Source: Paraeggerthella hongkongensis
GTDB taxonomy: Bacteria; Actinomycetota; Coriobacteriia; Coriobacteriales; Eggerthellaceae
DNA length: 58,399 nucleotides
Assembly: GCF_003726035.1 (NCBI RefSeq)
Contig: NZ_QICD01000015.1
Coordinates: forward strand, 1-58,399
Direction of reading: 5' to 3'
Part shown: positions 38,988 to 46,311 of the stretch, in pieces
Layout: each line of letters opens with the position of its first letter
How positions within the stretch are numbered: position 1 is the stretch's first letter
Program-made: the position numbers and the translations under genes
Notes under the pieces: generated by a model
What the model was told of the DNA's origin: nothing
Seen by the model: only the letters and a program-made list of their open reading frames with translations
Database searches by the model: none

Positions 38988-39671
38988 ATGAAGATCCTTA
39001 TCGTCGAAGACGACCGCAACTTGTCCAACGCCATCAAGCGCTGCTTGGCCTCGACCTACGACGTCGATCAAGCATTCGATGGAACCGAAGGCTACTTCTT
39101 CGCCAAAGAGGGCATTTACGACCTGATCGTGCTGGACATCATGCTCCCCCACATGGACGGATACGACGTTCTTGAGCAGCTGCGCAAAAACGAGGTGTTC
39201 ACGCCCGTCCTCATCTTGACCGCGAAGGGCACCATCGCCGACAAAGCGCGCGGATTCAGAACGGGCGCCGACGACTACCTGGTGAAGCCCTTCGACAAAG
39301 ACGAGCTGCTTCTGCGCATCGAGGCGATCCTTCGCCGAACGATGGGCTTGTACGAGTCGGCGGACCTTGTGTTCAAGGGCCTGGTCGTTTCACCGACGAA
39401 GCGCACGGCCTCCATCGACGGCGAGCCGCTTGCGCTCAAAGGAAAGCAGTTCGACGCCCTGGAGTACCTGGTCAGCCGTCAGGGCCAATTGGTATCGAAA
39501 TCCCAGCTGTTCGACAAGGTGTGGGGATTTTTATCCGACACCTCCTCGAACGTGGTCGAAGTGTACATGAGCGCCGTTCGCAAACAGCTCAAGCCCTTCG
39601 GCTACGACGCCTATCTGAAAACGATCCGCGGCGTGGGGTACCTGCTGACCGACGAGGTGGACCATGCGTGA
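38988..39671 (+). CDS. OmpR-family response regulator
   Basis: The 227-residue protein has a receiver domain with acidic residues EDD at 7-9, phospho-acceptor Asp50 in LIVLDIMLP and the lysine in YLVKPFDK, then a winged-helix output domain (SRQGQLVSKSQLFDKVWG, VEVYMSAVRKQLK, IRGVGYLL). It overlaps the kinase gene by 8 bases, so they are cognate. GAAGG is upstream of the ATG. Mirror-image TTTAAG repeats upstream suggest it activates itself and the divergent efflux operon. Confidence 0.96.
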   Translation: MKILIVEDDRNLSNAIKRCLASTYDVDQAFDGTEGYFFAKEGIYDLIVLDIMLPHMDGYDVLEQLRKNEVFTPVLILTAKGTIADKARGFRTGADDYLVKPFDKDELLLRIEAILRRTMGLYESADLVFKGLVVSPTKRTASIDGEPLALKGKQFDALEYLVSRQGQLVSKSQLFDKVWGFLSDTSSNVVEVYMSAVRKQLKPFGYDAYLKTIRGVGYLLTDEVDHA

Positions 39672-41007
39672 GAGCGCCCGCATGAAGCGGGTATCGATCC
39701 GCTATGCAGCCTTGTTCTTCGTGGTGTTCGGGTTGATATTCGCCGCTTTGGGGGCGTTCGTGTACCAGACCGTCAACTCCAATATCTTCAGAGTGGTGGA
39801 CCAGCAGATCCTCATGATCGGCATCGACGAAGAAGGCACGTCGGTAACGGATGCAGACGTGCCCGCCGAAAACCAGGCGACGCAAGAGGACATGCCGGCC
39901 GCGCAGGCCACAACCGCCGCCGATGCATCCCCGAATCAGATGGTCGAAGAAAGCCTGGAAGAGAACCCTCAGATCGTCCTGCTTGCGCGGGCAAGCGACG
40001 GCACGGTGGTTGACACGTTCGGCATTTATTCCACCTACCCGGATTTTTTCCAGAAGCTGCCTTTCGACCCCAACCTGTTGGACACGGCGTACCTGATCGA
40101 GCAGAACGGCCACCACTATCGTGCGGCAACCTATCGGACGGATCCCTCGGTAGATGGGGCGGAGTACCTTCAGACCATCGTGAACGTTGATTCGGAAGTT
40201 GCCATCTTGGACCAATTCACCGTCACGCTCATCACGGGCCTGACCGTCGCGCTGCTGATTTCGGCCGGAGCAAGCTACCTGCTGTCGCGCAAGACGCTGC
40301 GCCCCATAGCCGAGGCATGGGAGAAGCAAACGGAATTCGTGCAGAACGCCTCGCATGAACTGCGCACCCCCCTCACGGTTATCCGCACCACGCAGGAGCT
40401 TTTGCTGGAAGAGCCGAATGCGCGCATCATCGACAAGTTCGAAGACATCAGCATCACCATCGAGGAGGCGGGAAGGCTGTCGCGCCTGACCAAGGATCTG
40501 CTTGCGCTCACCACGGCCGATGCAGAGGATGATCGCATCGACCCGAAAGAAGTCGATCTGGGGAACCTGGCGAACAGCATGGCAGCCGCCTACGAAGATC
40601 TGGTGGTTGCGGAAGGCAAAACGCTGGCGGTGAGCGCGGCGGACCGTGCGCTCGTGCAGGGCGATCCCGACAAGCTGCGCCAGCTTCTGGCCATTCTTCT
40701 GGACAATGCCCTGAAGTACACCGAAGAAGACGGCACGATCAGCATGTTCGTCGAAATACGGGGGTCATCGACGATCCTGCGCGTTTCGGACAACGGCGTG
40801 GGCGTGAGCGAGCAGGATCTGGGCCGTGTGTTCGACCGATTCTACCGCGCCGACAAGGCTCGCTCGCGCGAAACGGGCGGCAACGGCCTGGGGCTCTCCA
40901 TCGCCAAAAGCATCATGGACGCCCATGGCGGCACCATCCGCATGGATCGCAACGCTTCATGCGGCGTGACGGTGACGGCTACGTTCAAGAGGATTGCGGC
41001 GAAATAG
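39664..41007 (+). CDS. sensor histidine kinase
   Basis: The 447-residue kinase has a helix (about 14-35), an extracytoplasmic sensor (about 36-183) with an acidic/Gln-rich insert, a second helix (about 184-207), the H box with His231 in NASHELRTPLTVIRT, and ATPase motifs LLDNALKYTEE, DNGVGV, FDRFYRADKARSR and GNGLGLSI. It belongs to the OmpR-coupled class I kinases. Paired with an efflux operon, it likely senses an antimicrobial or envelope stress; the ligand is not inferable. Confidence 0.95.
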   Translation: MRESARMKRVSIRYAALFFVVFGLIFAALGAFVYQTVNSNIFRVVDQQILMIGIDEEGTSVTDADVPAENQATQEDMPAAQATTAADASPNQMVEESLEENPQIVLLARASDGTVVDTFGIYSTYPDFFQKLPFDPNLLDTAYLIEQNGHHYRAATYRTDPSVDGAEYLQTIVNVDSEVAILDQFTVTLITGLTVALLISAGASYLLSRKTLRPIAEAWEKQTEFVQNASHELRTPLTVIRTTQELLLEEPNARIIDKFEDISITIEEAGRLSRLTKDLLALTTADAEDDRIDPKEVDLGNLANSMAAAYEDLVVAEGKTLAVSAADRALVQGDPDKLRQLLAILLDNALKYTEEDGTISMFVEIRGSSTILRVSDNGVGVSEQDLGRVFDRFYRADKARSRETGGNGLGLSIAKSIMDAHGGTIRMDRNASCGVTVTATFKRIAAK

Positions 41008-41118
41008 CGGGGACCAAAGAGCGAAACCAGGATCGATGCACCGACAACGAGCACGATCTTCGCCAAAGTAAAACAGGCCGCCAGCTGCAAAAAGCAACCA
41101 GCGGCCTGCAACGATCAA

Positions 41119-41194
41119 TGGTGCCCCCGGCGCGATTCGAACGCGCGGCACCCGCTTTAGGAGAGCGGTGCTCTGTCCCCTGAGCTACGGAGGC
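41119..41194 (-). tRNA. tRNA-Arg (anticodon CCU)
   Basis: The minus strand folds into a 76-base cloverleaf with acceptor GCCTCCG/CGGGGGC, anticodon stem CCGCT/AGCGG around the loop CTCCTAA (anticodon CCT), T arm GCGCG-TTCGAAT-CGCGC, and an encoded CCA end. It reads AGG. Confidence 0.95.
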
Positions 41195-41212
41195 GCGGCA
41201 GCTATTGTAACA

Positions 41213-41860
41213 TTAAACGAAGTTGAGCAAACCTCTCGCATCGTCGATCACGATATCCGCGCCCGCTTCTCGAAGACGAGCCGCATCATGATAGCCCCAT
41301 GCAACGCCCATGGCGAACGCGCCGGCGTTGCGCGACACCTTGACGTCGCCGGGAGAATCCCCCACGTAGATAGTGAGCGCAGGCGTGGACCCCAGCTCGG
41401 AGATGGTGCGCAGCAGCCCCGCAGGATCAGGCTTGCGCGGGATGAGGTCGCATTCTCCGTACATGACCTCGAAAAGGCCGGGCATATGCTGGTCGATCAC
41501 GTCATGGACGCCTTGATCGAACTTGTTCGACAAAACGCCCAGACGAACACCGCGATGCTTGAGTTCGGTCAGGGTTTCGACCATGTGCGGATACGGCCTG
41601 GTCAGCTTGTTGCCAATTTTAGGATACAGATCCTTCCAACGCTGCATAACCGCTTCCGCCTGATCGGGCGACGTGTTGGCAGGAACCGCTTGATACACAA
41701 GCGCGCGTGCCCCATTGCCAACAAAGCTATGAATCTCGTCGGTCGTACGCGGGGGGAAACCGAATTCCCCGAGCGCGGCGTTCGTCAGAACCACTAAATC
41801 GGGCAGAGTATCGAGCAGGGTGCCGTCCAAATCGAACACCAGCGTGTCGAAGCGATCCAT
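41213..41860 (-). CDS. HAD-family phosphatase, phosphoglycolate-phosphatase-like
   Basis: The 215-residue protein has HAD motif I DLDGTLLDT with the nucleophile and acid/base Asp, motif II in GVLSNKFD, motif III lysine in PRKPDPAG and motif IV GDSPGDV, plus a helical cap (about 15-85). This matches the Gph/PGPase subfamily that removes phosphate from phosphoglycolate or similar small esters. TAGGAGG precedes the ATG. It lies between two tRNA genes on the same strand and may be read with them. Confidence 0.92.
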   Translation of the reverse strand: MDRFDTLVFDLDGTLLDTLPDLVVLTNAALGEFGFPPRTTDEIHSFVGNGARALVYQAVPANTSPDQAEAVMQRWKDLYPKIGNKLTRPYPHMVETLTELKHRGVRLGVLSNKFDQGVHDVIDQHMPGLFEVMYGECDLIPRKPDPAGLLRTISELGSTPALTIYVGDSPGDVKVSRNAGAFAMGVAWGYHDAARLREAGADIVIDDARGLLNFV

Positions 41861-41914
41861 GGCAACCTCCTATCATAAGAAAAAATCCAAGCCGAGGCTT
41901 GGATCGTAAGTCTA

Positions 41915-41989
41915 TGGAGCGGGTGACGGGACTCGAACCCGCGAATGAAAGCTTGGGAAGCTTTTGCCTTACCACTTGGCCACACCCGC
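41915..41989 (-). tRNA. tRNA-Gly (anticodon CCC)
   Basis: A 75-base cloverleaf on the minus strand: acceptor GCGGGTG/CACCCGC, anticodon stem AAAGC/GCTTT around TTCCCAA (anticodon CCC), T loop TTCGAGT, and an encoded CCA. It reads GGG. Confidence 0.95.
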
Positions 41990-42189
41990 AATGTAGGGAA
42001 TTATAACCTTATATTCCCCATTCGTCTGAAAATATCAGAGAATATTCCATCGATAGGCCACATTGCGCTTGCCGCAAGGCGCGCGCCTGGCTTCAACCCA
42101 GGTCGCGCGGGTTCTACAAGGCAGCTGCGCACGGCGTGCAGGACGGACGTCGACAGCCTGCGCCGCCGCGCCGCCCTGCCACGCCATCC

Positions 42190-42331
42190 TGTCAAAACAA
42201 TCGAGTTTTGCGGCGATTTTCCGCCCCTAAGGGAACAGCTTCTGGGACGCGTTTTACATCAACCCAGGTCACGCAGCCGTCAGTAGCCTTTATCCTGATT
42301 CGAGGACCAGTAAAACTCGCTCGTTTTGACA
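42190..42331. mobile_element. 142-bp terminal-inverted-repeat element (MITE-like), family A copy 1
   Basis: It starts TGTCAAAACAATCGAGTTTT and ends in the complement AAACTCGCTCGTTTTGACA, with flanking TCC/GGA extending the palindrome. The interior, including CACGCAGCCGTCAGTAGCC and ATCCTGATTCGAGGACC, aligns along its length with copy 2 at 43541 in the same orientation. It carries no gene. Confidence 0.75.
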
Positions 42332-42473
42332 GGACGAGCAGAATCGAAGCAGAACCGCGCGCAGAGAGCCTGCGCGACGCACAGCAGGCGCGTAGCAACC
42401 CGTACGCGCACCTCGTCGCCTAAGGTCGCGCAGTTGCCGACAGTCTTCATCCTGGCTTGAGGACCGCCCTTGA

Positions 42474-42634
42474 AAACATGGACGCGAATCGGGGGCCATG
42501 ACAAGAAATCGGGCATCGAAAGCGGACTGCGAAGCAGCGTGTTGGCGAAAGGCCCGGTCGCGTCCTCGGAGGCAGCCGCCATGCGATTCCACGCGCCGCG
42601 CGAATTGCCACAGGTGCCGATTCGCGCCCAAAGT
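42474..42634. mobile_element. diverged 160-bp inverted-repeat element, family B copy 2
   Basis: Its left end (42474-42504) and right end (42605-42630) match the two arms of the element at 19685-19844; the right arm has 3 differences in 26 bases (TTGCCACAGGTGCCGATTCG against TTGTCACAGGTCCCGGTTCG). The total length is the same to within one or two bases. It is more decayed than copy 1. Confidence 0.55.
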
Positions 42635-42819
42635 ACTGAAGCTGCGCCTCGCGGGTGGATGTTCGCACGCGATAAGCTACTTGCAATATTCTTTTGTTAG
42701 CCTAATATAACTTACAAAAGACGCAGCCGCCCGTCGTAAAACCATTCCCTGGGCAAAGCAACCTGCAACACTGCAATACCCCCAGAACCAAAAAGCGCAT
42801 TGGAGAAAGAGAGCCGCCC

Positions 42820-43434
42820 ATGAAGCTAAGCCATCTCATACTGAAAGTCGAACAGCTGGATCAAGCTGTTCGAGAATACCGAAAAGAAGGGTTCGCGATC
42901 GAGTACGGAAGAGCGAAAAACCCGATCAATGCCCTTATCTACTTTTCCGAAGGACCTTATATCGAGCTGCTGGACGGCTCAAGAATGCCCGATGCCGTAA
43001 AAGCCCTCATGCGGCTTCTGGGTAAAGGCGCCCTTGTCGATCGGTTCGAACGCCTTGACTCATGCGCCTCAGGATACCGCGAGCTTGCCTTGGAGAGCTA
43101 CGGGAGCAACCTTGCTAAAGAAAGGGCGGTTCTGCGGAAACACGGAATCAGAAGCTGCGAAGCCCCTGCCCGTCGAGTGGACGCACATGGCAGAGACCTG
43201 CGCTTCCGAATCGCATCTCCAACAGCCCTCGACATTCCCTTCCTCATGACCTACTTCTCCGCCGACCCAAAGCCCAAGAATTTCGTCCACCCAAACGGCA
43301 TTGAGCAAATCAACCGGGTTGTCTACAGTACAAACCCCGTTCGATTCCCGCTGATACGGGAATTATGCGACGACGAGCGCCTTGAGCTTGCATCGACCGG
43401 CAACATCGAGGTCAGCTTCAAGAAACGTTCCTGA
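42820..43434 (+). CDS. VOC/glyoxalase-like domain protein
   Basis: The 204-residue protein begins KLSHLILKVEQLDQAVREY and continues with INALIYFSEGPYIELLDGS, the paired beta-alpha-beta-beta-beta pattern of vicinal-oxygen-chelate proteins (glyoxalase-like domain 3 type). His5 and Glu49 could be metal ligands. A second half (about 110-200) has NGIEQINRVVYS as the pseudo-repeat. Substrate unknown. GGAGAAAGAG precedes the ATG. It stands alone and is bracketed by two same-orientation copies of the family A element, which suggests movement or risk of deletion by recombination. Confidence 0.75.
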   Translation: MKLSHLILKVEQLDQAVREYRKEGFAIEYGRAKNPINALIYFSEGPYIELLDGSRMPDAVKALMRLLGKGALVDRFERLDSCASGYRELALESYGSNLAKERAVLRKHGIRSCEAPARRVDAHGRDLRFRIASPTALDIPFLMTYFSADPKPKNFVHPNGIEQINRVVYSTNPVRFPLIRELCDDERLELASTGNIEVSFKKRS

Positions 43435-43540
43435 ACCAGCAAGCCGGAGTCGGTCCTGCAGCTATCCAAGACGCGACGCCCCGCCATCCGGCGGCCAGCG
43501 GCGCGACGCCCGCCCCTCCGCGCGGATCGTCGGGCCCTCC

Positions 43541-43679
43541 TGCCAAAACGAACGAGTTTGGGCGGTTTTCCGTCTTTGGGAGAACCATTCCTCAAACGCG
43601 TTTTTCATCGTCCCAGCTCACGCAGCCGCCAATAGCTTTTATCCTGGTTCAAGGACCGGCAAACTCGCTCGTTTTGACA
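43541..43679. mobile_element. 139-bp terminal-inverted-repeat element, family A copy 2
   Basis: It begins TGCCAAAACGAACGAGTTTG and ends AAACTCGCTCGTTTTGACA, aligned end to end with copy 1 (42190-42331) and in the same orientation. The flanking TCC and GGA are also shared. It lies just after the VOC gene in the 43435-43733 spacer, which has no other feature. Confidence 0.75.
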
Positions 43680-43733
43680 GGACCGCCTCATCCTTGCCGC
43701 ATGCTTCGACCCGAAAGCAAAACGCACGCGTCA

Positions 43734-44156
43734 TCACGAGGCTTCTTCACCATCGGCCTGGCCGAGCACCGTGTTAAGCAGCTCGAAAAACCGATGAGCT
43801 TCGTCGGCAGTATCAAAGCGCAGCGCTTCGGCGTACAGAACATGCGCGACCGCCGTCAGCGCCGCCGGAGTGTACTCCTCATGAGCAACCGACCCCATAA
43901 GCACACGCGCCCGACCCCTCCACGGCTCCACCCCCAAGCTTCCAATGGAAGGGCATTCCGCTTTCCGAGCCAAAAGCGTCAACAGATCCTGAGCAGACCC
44001 AGCCGTCCGAGAACGCGCATGCGACTCCGCGGCAAGCGCATGCGGGAGCTCCTCCGAATCGCAAACGACACCCTTCTCCACCGGCTTATCGCACGGCAAA
44101 GCCTTCGGCTTGCTCACACTGCACGACCTTCGCCTAAAAATATCGAACATGCGCAT
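43734..44156 (-). CDS. hypothetical protein, unknown function
   Basis: The 140-residue product starts MRMFDIFRRRS with a strong AAAGGAG site 5 bases upstream, and has a Cys-containing basic head, a low-complexity middle and a helical C-terminal part (AALTAVAHVLYAEALRFDTA). I recognise no family, membrane helix or signal peptide. A frame on the opposite strand overlaps it fully but has no ribosome site and an Arg/Ser/Pro-rich translation. It is followed by the family A element. Confidence 0.6.
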   Translation of the reverse strand: MRMFDIFRRRSCSVSKPKALPCDKPVEKGVVCDSEELPHALAAESHARSRTAGSAQDLLTLLARKAECPSIGSLGVEPWRGRARVLMGSVAHEEYTPAALTAVAHVLYAEALRFDTADEAHRFFELLNTVLGQADGEEAS

Positions 44157-44582
44157 CGAAGCTCCTTTGCCGCCCCTTCACAGCCTTCGCCCGGTGGAAG
44201 AAGACTCATGCGCCGCGAAATCCAAGTTCCAGCGCGTGTGAAATGATACCGCCCGAAACACCCGGCTGAACCATGCATGGGCAAACGATCAATATACCCA
44301 ACCATGTGCGCATCAAGGTTTCAAGGCGCGTGGCGAACGAGGCGTGCGAGCGGGCGCTTCGCGTGAACTCGCGCAATTCAAAACGCGGCGCATAATCGAG
44401 CGGGATACCCAACTCGAAGCACATCAAAAGTCAAATAACTAATTTGCATACCAATTTGTCATTTCAATTAATGATTCGATTCGGTATGTAAACCTTTAGA
44501 GCCCTACGAAACAGTTTCGATAGAAAAATAGTAACATTTTTATCATATCCGTTACGACGCCTTGGAGAGGGTGTATCGATCC
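44157..44582. other. 426-bp spacer, AT-rich promoter region of the double-MarR gene
   Basis: The first half is GC-rich without a clear gene; a 73-codon minus-strand frame at 44206-44427 lacks support. From 44430 the base composition becomes strikingly AT-rich and contains an inverted pair of CATACC motifs, listed separately. Confidence 0.5.
44443..44492. promoter_or_regulatory. inverted pair of MarR-operator-like motifs
   Basis: TTTGCATACCAATTTG on the plus strand and TTTACATACCGAATCG on the minus strand face each other across 18 bp in AT-rich DNA, about 90 bp upstream of the double-MarR start. They share the core CATACCRAAT apart from small changes. Possible autoregulatory sites. Confidence 0.45.
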
Positions 44583-45464
44583 ATGACGCTGTGCCTACGA
44601 CTGAACAACTGGGTCATCGCCACTACCGCTGCGCACAAAGCGCTCGCCAAGACCATTGGACTTGCAGGCGGCATATCAGTAAACCAGTACCGAATCCTTG
44701 CGCGGCTGCAGGCATTCGAGCGGTTCGACCAAATGCGAAGCCTTGCCAAAACGCTCAGCCTGCATCCATCAACCGTTACCATGACCATCAAAGAACTCGA
44801 AGCGATGAACCTGGTCAAAACCCAGTGGGACAAAGACGACCGACGCAACACCGTTGTCCTATGCACCGAGCGCTCCGTCCAGCTCATCAAAGACATCGAC
44901 CGAGAAATCATAGACCAAGTCAGGCAGATTTGGGAGCTTTACACCACCGATGAGCTTCTGCTGACGTACTACGATTCTTTGAAAACGGCCGCGAACAATC
45001 GTGTGATCAGCAAATACGGGCTAACTCTCGACAACGTGGAACGCTCGTACGCCGAATGCGTGTTCGTCAATCACGCAACCGAATGCCGCGCCCTGAAAAA
45101 GAACGGGGTGTCCCTGAACAGTTTCAAGATCCTCGCCTGCCTTACCGACGCGCCCATCGGGCTGTCCCCTATCGTGATTGCAAGCAAGGTGTTCCTACGG
45201 CCGCCCGAGGTTTCGGAAGCGCTGAAGAAACTCGAGAAGCAGGGGTACGTTGAGCGGCAGCGTTCCGCCTCGGACCAGCGTTACACGTACGCACGCATCA
45301 CCGAACAGGCGCTTTACGATCTTGACACCTTCATCGTCCCCGATTTGCTTGAAGCCCTCATCGCCATCATTCCCGAAGAGAGTCGAAGCAAGGCTCACCA
45401 ATACTTCGACATAGCCGAGAAGATTGTCGCGGCCATGCACAAAACGAAGGAGCCGCCGTCCTAA
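44583..45464 (+). CDS. tandem (double) MarR-family regulator
   Basis: The 293-residue protein holds two MarR-like winged-helix domains in one chain. The first (about 5-140) has SLAKTLSLHPSTVTMTIKEL and VKTQWDKDDRRNTVVLCTE; the second (about 150-285) has VIASKVFLRPPEVSEALKKL and VERQRSASDQRYTYARITEQ. MarR proteins are normally about 145-residue dimers, so this chain may act as a built-in heterodimer. Each half keeps the D-x-R wing. Start ATG at 44583 with GGAGAGGG upstream; TTG at 44562 is an alternative. The convergent DUF2871-like gene lies just downstream. Confidence 0.85.
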   Translation: MTLCLRLNNWVIATTAAHKALAKTIGLAGGISVNQYRILARLQAFERFDQMRSLAKTLSLHPSTVTMTIKELEAMNLVKTQWDKDDRRNTVVLCTERSVQLIKDIDREIIDQVRQIWELYTTDELLLTYYDSLKTAANNRVISKYGLTLDNVERSYAECVFVNHATECRALKKNGVSLNSFKILACLTDAPIGLSPIVIASKVFLRPPEVSEALKKLEKQGYVERQRSASDQRYTYARITEQALYDLDTFIVPDLLEALIAIIPEESRSKAHQYFDIAEKIVAAMHKTKEPPS

Positions 45465-45495
45465 GCCTGCGGCTCCCGTAACGCGTCAACGGGAA

Positions 45496-45532
45496 GGCGT
45501 GACGCGACGACCGGCAACCGTCACGTCACGCC
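45496..45532. terminator. hairpin between convergent genes
   Basis: GGCGTGACG and CGTCACGCC (9-bp perfect stem, long loop with an inner partial stem) lie between the double-MarR gene and the membrane protein gene. No T-run. Confidence 0.4.
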
Positions 45533-45541
45533 GTAAAAGCC

Positions 45542-45955
45542 CTACGCGGCGCTTTTGCGCACCTTCAGCAAGATTGCGACAAGGCCAACGGCAAGAAGAA
45601 TATGGCCGATGCCCGCGATGCCGGCCAAAGCGGCATCCGGCGCACTCGCAAGCGCGATGCCAAGAACCTGCGTGACCCCTCGAACCAAAAACGCCAAACA
45701 CGCGATGTTCAATCCAATGTTGTAAACCACGACAAAGGGCATGGTCTTGCCTTGAGTCGAAAACGAGAACGCCTTCTCAAGCAGCGCCAAGACCAAGAAG
45801 AAGAACATGCCCAGCACGAAATAGTGCGTGTGGATGAACGACAGGCTGGTGAACCCGTCGAATCCGGAAAGCTTGGTGAACTCCCGATAGAACACGCCCA
45901 TCGCCAGGGCAACAATGGCATACGCAAGGGCAAAATTGAAGTACTTCTTTATCAT
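45542..45955 (-). CDS. four-helix membrane protein, DUF2871-like
   Basis: The 137-residue protein has four hydrophobic helices. The first segment YFNFALAYAIVALAMGVFYR followed by EFTK, and SFIHTHYFVLGMFFFLVLAL with its His-x-His, fit my memory of the DUF2871 family, whose function is unknown. The two histidines might bind heme or metal; this is speculation. ATG at 45955 with GGAAAAGAG upstream; the frame continues upstream without support. An operator-like palindrome lies 87 bp upstream. Confidence 0.75.
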   Translation of the reverse strand: MIKKYFNFALAYAIVALAMGVFYREFTKLSGFDGFTSLSFIHTHYFVLGMFFFLVLALLEKAFSFSTQGKTMPFVVVYNIGLNIACLAFLVRGVTQVLGIALASAPDAALAGIAGIGHILLAVGLVAILLKVRKSAA

Positions 45956-46311
45956 GTCGTCTCTTTTCCAGCCCCGCAGGGCATCGCATCGTCTAACCGG
46001 CCGCTCCTCCCCACACGAGAAGAAGGCGGCAGACTTCATTCATGAACATTGTTCATATAAAGGATACTACGACAGTAGCATACATGCAAGGCACAGGCTC
46101 TCGGCAGCAGGCAACGAAACGTAACCATCCCGCTGCCCGGGTTGCATCGAGCGCAAAACAGCGCGTCCACGCAGCCGAGCATCTTCCGAAGAACAGGAAA
46201 CGCCGAAACAAGGCCGCGTTTTCGCACCATTGAAAACCCTTCACAGGTAAAATGAACATGATTGAATCGCATTGCGATAACCTCTAACCATGCTCGACGA
46301 GAGAAGGGCCC
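45956..46311. other. 356-bp divergent spacer
   Basis: Contains the ATGAACA-T-TGTTCAT palindrome (46042-46056) and, on the minus strand, a weak promoter TTGCAT-17-TATCCT (46059-46087) just upstream of it. No gene is credible on either strand. Confidence 0.45.
46042..46056. promoter_or_regulatory. operator-like palindrome upstream of the DUF2871-like gene
   Basis: ATGAACA-T-TGTTCAT is a perfect 7-bp dyad placed right after the predicted minus-strand -10, where a repressor would block initiation. A TetR- or MarR-type binder is possible; none is proven. Confidence 0.45.

Larger units (their letters stand above)
41990..42819. other. 830-bp repeat-rich non-coding stretch
   Basis: Between tRNA-Gly and the VOC gene there is no believable gene. 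The stretch holds a 142-bp terminal-inverted-repeat element (42190), a diverged half of that same element (42424-42468, CGCGCAG...CTTCATCCTGG...GAGGACC) and a diverged 160-bp element of a second family (42474). A shorter related scrap (CAACCCAGGTCGCGC) is at about 42098-42112. It looks like a graveyard of small elements. Confidence 0.65.

Noticed and set aside
41119-41989. tRNA genes as phage integration sites
   Set aside because: Neither tRNA 3' end is duplicated nearby, and no integrase gene is in the window.
43674-44246. 190-codon plus-strand frame at the same place as the 140-residue minus-strand gene
   Set aside because: It lacks a ribosome site and is Arg/Ser/Pro-rich; the minus-strand frame has a strong AAAGGAG.
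44206-44427. 73-codon minus-strand frame before the double-MarR gene
   Set aside because: No ribosome site and no recognisable feature; it overlaps a likely regulatory region.
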